From Sphingomonadaceae bacterium (GTDB lineage Bacteria; Pseudomonadota; Alphaproteobacteria; Sphingomonadales; Sphingomonadaceae), in NCBI GenBank assembly GCA_947454135.1, contig CANGJI010000028.1:1-33280 (forward strand): 33,280 bases of DNA, read 5' to 3'. Shown here piece by piece: positions 28,595 through 33,280 of this stretch (positions are counted from its first letter, which is position 1; each line of letters begins with the position of its first letter). A model generated the notes under the pieces. It was not told where the DNA came from. It worked only from the letters and a program-made list of their open reading frames with translations, and did not search any database. The position numbers and the translations under genes were made by a program.

Positions 28595-29236
28595 TCAGGC
28601 GTAGGCCGGGTTCATCGCGAACTCGTCGTTCGCCGGCTGGAACTCGCCCGAGCTCAGCGCGATCACGATGGCCTGCGCGGTGTTGCGGACATTGAGCTTG
28701 GACAGCACATTGCGGCGGTGGATATCGACCGTGCGCGGGCTGATCGCCAGCTTGGCGGCAATCCGTTCGGTGGTGCAGCCGTTGATGACGTCGCCGAGCA
28801 CCTGGCGCTCGCGCGTGGTCAGCATCGCGACCTTTTCCTTGGCGCGGCCGCCCATGACCTTGGCCGGCTGGTTGCGGCGCAGATCGTCTTCGGCGCGAAG
28901 CATGGCGCGGTCGAGCAGACCCGGCTCCGACGGCCAGACCACGAAATCGGATGCGCCCTCGCGGATCGCGGCAACCGCCTTTTCAAAACCGGCGTTGCAC
29001 GAGAACTCGACCTTGGCCGAAACCGGTGCGCGATCAGTGCGATACTGGTCGATCTGGGCGCGGCACGAAGACTCGTGCCGGATCATGAAGATCACCGGGC
29101 GATCGATCTTGGCGGGGAGCTCGCTGACGTCATTGAAGACAACGCTGCGAATGCCCAGCGAGCTCAGATTGTGCGAAATTTCCGCGCGCAGATGAACGCT
29201 GTCTTCAATGACATAAACTACTGTTCTATCGTTCAT
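28595..29236 (-). CDS. LuxR/FixJ-type regulator with degenerate receiver
   Basis: A 213-aa protein with a receiver-like N-terminus (about residues 1-120) and a GerE/LuxR helix-turn-helix (about 137-200: LTTRERQVLGDVINGCTTERIAAKLAISPRTVDIHRRNVLSKL). The receiver keeps the acidic Glu11/Asp12. It lacks an Asp at the phosphorylation site (VIFMIRHESS), and the conserved Lys is Trp101 (VVWPSEP). It is therefore probably phosphorylation-independent or regulated by protein binding. The DNA-binding part looks intact. It is transcribed from an AT-rich leader containing alternative hairpins. Confidence 0.88.
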   Translation of the reverse strand: MNDRTVVYVIEDSVHLRAEISHNLSSLGIRSVVFNDVSELPAKIDRPVIFMIRHESSCRAQIDQYRTDRAPVSAKVEFSCNAGFEKAVAAIREGASDFVVWPSEPGLLDRAMLRAEDDLRRNQPAKVMGGRAKEKVAMLTTRERQVLGDVINGCTTERIAAKLAISPRTVDIHRRNVLSKLNVRNTAQAIVIALSSGEFQPANDEFAMNPAYA

Positions 29237-29285
29237 TTTCCCGACCCGTGCAGAAGCTAACTAGTGAAGCTTGCCTACTTGGCTT

Positions 29286-29374
29286 TGGCGGTTTTCGCCA
29301 TCCATAACGGTGCCATTGCGGCAGTGAGTTTGGTAAAAATGGTGCCACCAAAACCAAAACCGCCATTTTGGTTT
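29286..29374 (-). promoter_or_regulatory. AT-rich leader with alternative hairpins upstream of the LuxR-type gene
   Basis: A 9-bp perfect stem, AAACCAAAA (29351-29359) with TTTTGGTTT (29366-29374), loop CCGCCA. Part of it (29356-29365, AAAACCGCCA) is also exactly complementary to TGGCGGTTTT at 29286-29295. The two pairings exclude each other. It lies between the pilZ gene and the LuxR-type gene. Confidence 0.4.
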
Positions 29375-29428
29375 AAACTGCTTTTGCCCGCACTTCGGTG
29401 GTTTCCCGCAGCGCGGAATGACTTAACG

Positions 29429-29836
29429 TCAGATGCGGCGGAGCAGTGCCATGTCGGGGCGGTGGTCGGTCACGCGATGCTTGGACTTGACCTCCCAGCT
29501 CGCATTGCGCTCAGCAAGATCACGTAGACGCTGCAGCGTATCCATCATGATCGCCAAATTGATCGAATCTTCGAATTCGACGCCGAAGACCTGATCGTTG
29601 GCCCAGCGCACGGTGGCGGTCACGGTGCGGTTGTCGGGGAGCAGGATCTCGGCAAACTCGCCCGGGATGGGGGGCAGGCCCTTGCACGTTCCGCAAAGCC
29701 CCCGCGCGGAGATGTTGCGGATCACGATCTCGAATGCCGACAAGCGCTCGGTCTGCATCTGGCCGCGCAGCAGGCGGCGCTCGCGCGGCTCACGCTGTTG
29801 ATGATCCAGAATCTCGTGCTTCACGGCTCGCTCCAT
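29429..29836 (-). CDS. PilZ-domain protein
   Basis: A 135-aa soluble protein with a single PilZ domain, the common cyclic-di-GMP receptor. The two binding motifs are visible: R-x-x-x-R at Arg20-Arg24 (RRLLR) and N-x-S-x-x-G at Asn41-Gly46 (NISARG). These are followed by the barrel strands with ATVRWANDQVFGVEFED. The start is uncertain: ATG 29836 puts about 19 residues before the motif; a GTG at 29902 would add 22 residues unlike the family. Its place next to the signalling genes hints at cyclic-di-GMP output, but a link is not shown. Confidence 0.85.
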   Translation of the reverse strand: MERAVKHEILDHQQREPRERRLLRGQMQTERLSAFEIVIRNISARGLCGTCKGLPPIPGEFAEILLPDNRTVTATVRWANDQVFGVEFEDSINLAIMMDTLQRLRDLAERNASWEVKSKHRVTDHRPDMALLRRI

Positions 29837-30212
29837 AAGGCTCTGCGCAAGGTTGGGATGGTGGTGGACGGTGCAGTCGGCGACTGGACCGAATTGGGGC
29901 ACTATCCGCGGCTTTTCGCACCTTTCCTCAGCAATAGATGTAGCGACGCGGCGTATCCGATCGCAGCGGATAGGTACTCATCCGATCCCGGTGCAGCCCT
30001 GTAGGCGCAAGAATTCGCGTTGTTCTTGCGATACTTCCGGCGATTGGCGCAGTGCGGCGTCGTCATGGATTTCCCCCATCGATGAGGGAAAACTACGTGT
30101 CAGGTGTTAACGCCCGTTTGGAGGGCGGGTAACCAAATAGACCGAGTTCGCACAAAAAATTGTGCAGCCTTGGGGGCATATCGGCACATTTGGGGCAAAT
30201 GATGTGGGGAGG
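29837..30212. other. Structured non-coding region between pilZ and tRNA-Arg
   Basis: No credible gene in 376 bp, but many inverted repeats: TATCCG/CGGATA (29954-29972), CGCAAGAA/TTCTTGCG (30006-30030), TTTCCC/GGGAAA around CATCGATG (30070-30091), a GTTA-CGCCC hairpin (30105-30132), GCACAA/TTGTGC (30150-30165) and CATTTG/CAAATG (30187-30201). It may include the pilZ promoter, tRNA trailer and a small RNA. Confidence 0.5.
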
Positions 30213-30289
30213 TGGCGCGCCCTGCAGGATTCGAACCTGCGGCCACCGGCTTAGAAGGCTGGTGCTCTATCCAGCTGAGCTAAGGGCGC
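30213..30289 (-). tRNA. tRNA-Arg, anticodon TCT
   Basis: A cloverleaf on the minus strand: acceptor GCGCCCT/AGGGCGC, D arm GCTC/GAGC, loop CTTCTAA (anticodon TCT, reads AGA), T arm GCAGG/CCTGC, discriminator G, encoded CCA. The anticodon stem CCAGC/GCCGG has one A-C mismatch at 29-41. It resembles E. coli argU. Confidence 0.95.
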
Positions 30290-30349
30290 GTTACCGTGCC
30301 TCATAAGGCCGCTTTGCGCCTCGCGCAAATCGCGTTAGCAACAGCGCCC

Positions 30350-31138
30350 ATGAACGCCCATCACATCCCCCGCATCGAAGGCAGCGCTGGCGCGCGCCGC
30401 CATTTCCGCTTTTTCGACTATCTGATGGCGGCGTTCGTCGCGATCCTGCTGCTGTCGAACCTGATCGGGGCGGCCAAGCTGACGACGGTCTGGGGCTACA
30501 CTTTTGGTGCGGGCATCCTGTTTTTCCCGGTCTCCTACGTCCTCGGCGACGTGCTGACCGAAGTCTACGGCTATGCCCATGCCCGGCGCTGCGTGTGGGT
30601 GGGTTTCTTCGCGCTGCTGTTCATGGCCTTCATGAGCTTCGTGGTGGTGGCCATGCCGCCGTCCGCTGGGTGGGGCTGCGCCTCGAGCGGAGACCCGCGC
30701 TTTGCCGAGATCGTGGCGAAGACCTCGGCCGGTGCGGTGTGTCAGACGACCTATGATTCGGTGTTCGGCAGCACCTGGCGCATCGTGATCGCCTCGGTCA
30801 CCGCGTTCTGGGCGGGCGAGTTCGTCAATTCCTTCGTGCTGGCGCGGATGAAGGTGTGGACGGGCGGCAAGTACCTGTTCACCCGTACCTGGGGCTCGAC
30901 GATCTTCGGGCAGGCGGTCGATAGCGCGCTGTTCTATCCGATCGCCTTCCTTGGCACCTGGGAAACGACCGACGTCATCCACGTGATGTGGACAAACTGG
31001 GCGCTGAAAGTGCTGTGGGAGATCGTGCTGACGCCGGTGACCTACGCCGTGGTCGGCTATCTCAAGCGTCAGGAGGGCGTCGACGTGTTCGATACGGACA
31101 TCGACTTCTCGCCCTTCGCGAGCGCTGAAGACGCCTGA
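30350..31138 (+). CDS. Queuosine precursor transporter, YhhQ family
   Basis: Integral membrane protein (262 aa) of the VUT/YhhQ family, which imports 7-cyano-7-deazaguanine or related queuosine precursors. Six or so helices are visible, with the family blocks LLLSNLIGAAKL, FPVSYVLGDVLTEVYGY, WAGEFVNSFVLARMKV and TWGSTIFGQAVDSALFYPIAF. It is about 40 residues longer than E. coli YhhQ, mainly from a Cys-containing extra loop (about residues 100-145, WGCASSGDPRFAEIV). ATG 30350 is chosen; earlier in-frame codons run into the tRNA flank. It overlaps the next gene by one base. Confidence 0.9.
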   Translation: MNAHHIPRIEGSAGARRHFRFFDYLMAAFVAILLLSNLIGAAKLTTVWGYTFGAGILFFPVSYVLGDVLTEVYGYAHARRCVWVGFFALLFMAFMSFVVVAMPPSAGWGCASSGDPRFAEIVAKTSAGAVCQTTYDSVFGSTWRIVIASVTAFWAGEFVNSFVLARMKVWTGGKYLFTRTWGSTIFGQAVDSALFYPIAFLGTWETTDVIHVMWTNWALKVLWEIVLTPVTYAVVGYLKRQEGVDVFDTDIDFSPFASAEDA

Positions 31139-31536
31139 TGATCTACATCGTCCTCAATGGCGGTGCCATTCTGGCGGCGACCGCGGTGGGACTGGTGCTG
31201 GGGCTGGTCTGGCAGGTGATGCTCGATCGCGGCCGGATCGGCGGGCCGGGCGTTATGGGGACGCTGCTGCTCGCCTTCGTGGCCGAGGCGTGGCTCTGCG
31301 CGATTCTCGCCGGGGCGCTGATCCTTGCGCCGCCCAAAGGCAGCGTGTGGACGATGACGATTGGCAGCGCTTTCGTGATCTGGCTGGGCTTCGTGGTGCC
31401 GAGCCTTGCGGCATCCTACCGCATGCGGTCGCTGCCGGTGCGGGCGGCGCTGGTCGATTGCGGCTATTGGCTGGTGGTGATGCTGGCGCAGGCGGTTGTG
31501 CTGCGCGTGATCGGGTTGGTGCCGCCGCCGGTATAG
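31138..31536 (+). CDS. DUF1761-like membrane protein
   Basis: A 132-aa protein with four predicted membrane helices (about residues 4-24, 40-62, 72-92 and 106-128). Topology and the segments VLGLVWQVML, FVIWLGFVVPSL and DCGYWLVVML resemble DUF1761 proteins, whose function is unknown. The assignment is by pattern only. Its ATG overlaps the preceding TGA by one base (TGATG), so it is probably translated with the transporter gene. Confidence 0.68.
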   Translation: MIYIVLNGGAILAATAVGLVLGLVWQVMLDRGRIGGPGVMGTLLLAFVAEAWLCAILAGALILAPPKGSVWTMTIGSAFVIWLGFVVPSLAASYRMRSLPVRAALVDCGYWLVVMLAQAVVLRVIGLVPPPV

Positions 31537-31546
31537 CAAGGCTTAT

Positions 31547-31581
31547 CCTCTCCACGTGTCCCTGCAGGAACAATGGAGAGG
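31547..31581. terminator. Inverted repeat between convergent genes
   Basis: CCTCTCCA (31547-31554) with TGGAGAGG (31574-31581), 19-base loop containing CCTGCAGG. It lies between the DUF1761-like and pspC stops. There is no T-run on either side, so termination is uncertain. Confidence 0.4.
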
Positions 31582-31599
31582 GGCAGCCTGCGGGCATCC

Positions 31600-31821
31600 T
31601 CAATCGGCGATCAGGCCGATGGCGAGGTAGATCAGGATCAGCGAGCCGAAGCCGACCAGCGTGCCGATCACCCAGGCCACGCGGACCAGCGTGACATCGA
31701 GGCCGAAGTAATCGGCGATCCCGGCGCTGACGCCCATGATCTTGCCGCGCTGCTTGTTGAGACGGAAACCCTGACGGGCGGGCGAGCGGACCGAGTGGTC
31801 ATCGAAGCGCAGGTCGCTCAT
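31600..31821 (-). CDS. PspC-domain membrane protein
   Basis: A 73-aa protein with a single PspC domain: FRLNKQRGKIMGVSAGIADYFGLD, then a membrane helix VAWVIGTLVGFGSLILIYLAIGL-type (about residues 48-71). PspC proteins belong to envelope-stress (phage-shock) responses. It is a minimal version without the longer cytoplasmic parts of E. coli PspC. Its ATG overlaps the stop of the 48-codon gene upstream (ATGA). Confidence 0.88.
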   Translation of the reverse strand: MSDLRFDDHSVRSPARQGFRLNKQRGKIMGVSAGIADYFGLDVTLVRVAWVIGTLVGFGSLILIYLAIGLIAD

Positions 31822-31964
31822 GCGGCATACTCCGTGCTGACGGTTGCGGTGTGGAGCGGGCTCTGCGCCGGGGCGGTCACGATGCCGCCGACCATGGCGA
31901 GGGTGAGGGCGAGCGCGGCAGCCGCGCTGAAGATCGGAGCGGTGAAATCGCGGATGGTGGTCAT
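31818..31964 (-). CDS. Small membrane or secreted peptide upstream of pspC
   Basis: A 48-aa open frame on the minus strand with ATG 31964, a good ribosome site (AAAGGAA about 8 bases upstream) and a stop overlapping the pspC start as ATGA. It starts MTTIRDFTAPIFS; residues 12-32 are an Ala/Leu-rich hydrophobic helix (AAALALTLAMVGGIV), then a polar tail ending STEYAA. It could be a single-pass peptide or a cleaved secreted peptide, with possible signal cleavage near APAQS. The overlap and ribosome site make it likely real. Function is unknown, perhaps in the same envelope-stress unit. Confidence 0.7.
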   Translation of the reverse strand: MTTIRDFTAPIFSAAAALALTLAMVGGIVTAPAQSPLHTATVSTEYAA

Positions 31965-32299
31965 GGTCTGGTTCCTTTACCTGGTTCGAGTGGGGCGCCG
32001 TCCAGTCTGTCCGGCGTATGCCAAGAGTACTGCATAGGCCGTGCCAAATGCGGGGAATGGCGGAATTCCGGGGTTTTGCGTTCCCCGGCTAGTTGGTTCT
32101 GCTTACGGGCTTCCCAAAGTGTGGGAATTTTCACCGACTTTCAGGAACCGCCTTTCGTACGATCTTGGCGCTTGCCTTTTATAGGCCGTAGGCTTAAGGG
32201 CGAGACATCCCGACATTGTGAAGGCAAAGTCTGGGCTGGCGCCGAAAGGGGCCGGCGCCAAACCGCTGTCTTTGCACTTCCGGACCTTTTGGAGCACGC
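31965..32299. other. Intergenic region holding the rimP leader
   Basis: No gene in 335 bp. Hairpins: CCGGGG/CCCCGG (32068-32088), and TTCCCA/TGGGAA followed by TTTT (32111-32131), which resembles a plus-strand terminator. Then the leader stem of rimP at 32224-32275. No clear promoter boxes were found. Confidence 0.5.
32224..32275 (+). promoter_or_regulatory. Structured leader of the rimP-nusA operon
   Basis: Outer stem GCAAAG (32224-32229) with CTTTGC (32270-32275), inner stem TGGCGCC (32237-32243) with GGCGCCA (32254-32260) and a 10-base loop. It ends 24 bp before the rimP ATG. It may be a regulated leader, for example an antitermination or autoregulation site. Confidence 0.45.
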
Positions 32300-32860
32300 A
32301 TGACCGATATCGCACGGATCACCGAGATCGCCGGAGAAGAGGCTGCCAGCCTCGGCTTCGATCTCGTGCGCGTGCGCTATTTCAAGGGCGGCGAGATCGG
32401 CGACGAGGAGCATACGCTCCAGATCATGGCCGAGCGGCCCGAGACCGGGCAGCTGGTGATCGAGGATTGCGCCGCGCTCTCGCACCGCTTCTCGGACCGG
32501 ATCGATGCGCTGGAAGAGGCGGGCGAGGTTCTGATTGCGGATGCCTACCGCCTTGAAGTCAGCTCGCCGGGGATCGACCGTCCGTTGACCCGCGCGAAGG
32601 ACTTCGCGGCTTGGACCGGGCATGAGGCGCGGATCGAGCTGACCGAACTGCAGGATGGGCGCAAGCGCTTCCGGGGTGATCTTGTCGGTTTCGATGCCGC
32701 GCAAGAGATGATTTCGATCGAGGATGATGGCGTGGTATACACCGTGCCATTCAGCCTTGTCGCCAATGCCAAGCTTATCCTCACCGATAAGCTGATAGCC
32801 GCTTCCCGGCCGCTGGATGTCAGCGGCGTGGACGACCTAGTTGAGGAACAGGAAGACTAA
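32300..32860 (+). CDS. rimP: Ribosome maturation factor RimP
   Basis: Cytoplasmic factor for 30S subunit assembly (186 aa). The N-terminal alpha/beta domain (about residues 1-88) ends with the family signature YRLEVSSPGIDRPL. The C-terminal SH3-like domain (about 90-165) has RIELTELQDGRKRFRGDLVGFD. The tail is acidic (DLVEEQED). ATG 32300 is preceded by TTGGAG. It is followed 3 bp later by nusA, the standard operon order rimP-nusA. Confidence 0.96.
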   Translation: MTDIARITEIAGEEAASLGFDLVRVRYFKGGEIGDEEHTLQIMAERPETGQLVIEDCAALSHRFSDRIDALEEAGEVLIADAYRLEVSSPGIDRPLTRAKDFAAWTGHEARIELTELQDGRKRFRGDLVGFDAAQEMISIEDDGVVYTVPFSLVANAKLILTDKLIAASRPLDVSGVDDLVEEQED

Positions 32861-32863
32861 GCC

Positions 32864-33280
32864 ATGGCCAGTGCGATTTCCGCCAACCGTGCCGAGCTGC
32901 TCGCAATTGCGAACTCCGTCGCGACCGAGAAGATGATCGACAAGTCCATCGTCATCGAGGCGATGGAAGAAGCGATCCAGAAGTCCGCGCGCAACCGCTA
33001 TGGCGCCGAGAACGACATTCGCGCCAAGCTCGATCCGCGCACCGGCGATCTGCGCCTGTGGCGCGTCGTCGAAGTGGTGGAAGAGGTCGAGGACTACTTC
33101 AAGCAGGTCGATCTGAAGGCTGCCGAAAAGCTGCAGCCGGGTTCGAAGGTCGGCGATTTCCTCGTCGATCCGCTGCCCGCAGTGGAACTGGGCCGCATCG
33201 ACGCGCAGTCTGCCAAGCAGGTGATCTTCCAGAAGGTCCGCGATGCCGAGCGTGACCGCCAGTATGGCGAGTTCAAGGAC
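32864..33280 (+). CDS. nusA: Transcription factor NusA (3' end cut off by the window edge)
   Basis: The first 139 residues of NusA, the transcription elongation, pausing and antitermination factor that binds RNA polymerase and boxA RNA. The visible part is the N-terminal RNA-polymerase-binding domain (ATEKMIDKSIVIEAMEEAIQKSARNRYG, then LRLWRVVEVVEEVED and AKQVIFQKVRDAERDR). The S1 and KH domains lie beyond the window. It is coupled to rimP by a 3-bp gap. Confidence 0.97.
   Translation, partial: MASAISANRAELLAIANSVATEKMIDKSIVIEAMEEAIQKSARNRYGAENDIRAKLDPRTGDLRLWRVVEVVEEVEDYFKQVDLKAAEKLQPGSKVGDFLVDPLPAVELGRIDAQSAKQVIFQKVRDAERDRQYGEFKD

Noticed and set aside
29264..29527. 87-codon plus-strand open frame with a hydrophobic start
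   Set aside because: It crosses the hairpin leader of the LuxR-type gene and runs into the PilZ coding region on the other strand; no ribosome site.
22392..30212. Integrated genomic island at a tRNA-Arg gene
   Set aside because: No integrase, no direct repeat of a tRNA 3' end and no change of base composition seen, so only kept as a question in the findings.

Overview
The window reads as chromosomal DNA of a sphingomonad alphaproteobacterium, most like Novosphingobium or a near relative. The basis is high GC with strong third-position GC, closely packed and often overlapping genes, the order gltA / gltX / comEC / lexA / moeA / moaC / trpC-D-G-E / ppiD / tpiA / secG / pyrG, and a LexA operator of the alphaproteobacterial GTTC-N7-GTTC type. 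The genus is an inference from gene order and protein style; no search was run.

Region 1 (1-22.3 kb) is mostly core metabolism. On the minus strand lie gltA (5' part only) and gltX. On the plus strand lies comEC, divergent from gltX and convergent with lexA. A long minus-strand series then runs from ppiD (14.5 kb) down to moeA (5.6 kb): ppiD, trpE, trpG, trpD, trpC, an RNase HI-like gene, a YgeA-type racemase, moaC, moeA. Most of these are joined by short gaps or by ATGA/GTG overlaps, so tryptophan synthesis and molybdopterin synthesis are probably partly co-transcribed. On the plus strand follow tpiA-secG, pyrG, a Crp/Fnr regulator and a secreted GH13 amylase-type enzyme. An IbpA-type small heat-shock gene (minus) diverges from grxC - nitrilase-family amidase - DUF1178, a tight plus-strand cluster.

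Region 2 (22.3-30.3 kb) is the unusual part. Two tRNA-Arg genes (CCT, plus; TCT, minus) face inward and bracket about 7.8 kb that is almost entirely signal transduction. It holds a response regulator with a winged-helix output (minus). A three-gene plus-strand operon follows: a free-standing 81-residue H-box (DHp-like) protein, an H-NOX haem sensor, and a protein with an HNOBA (H-NOX-associated) domain, a degenerate histidine-kinase core and a receiver. Then come a complete PAS-GAF hybrid histidine kinase (minus), a LuxR-type regulator with a receiver lacking key residues (minus), and a PilZ-domain protein (minus). The H-NOX plus HNOBA pairing mirrors soluble guanylate cyclase, with the cyclase replaced by a pseudokinase-receiver. 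I regard this as a candidate undescribed nitric-oxide (or redox) phosphorelay. The non-coding stretches here are rich in inverted repeats, including a palindromic EcfG-type promoter candidate.

Region 3 (30.3-33.28 kb) has a queuosine-precursor transporter (YhhQ family), a DUF1761-like membrane protein, a minus-strand pair of a 48-residue membrane peptide and a PspC-domain protein, and the start of the rimP-nusA operon behind a structured leader; nusA runs off the right edge. No insertion sequence, integrase, prophage gene or CRISPR array was seen.
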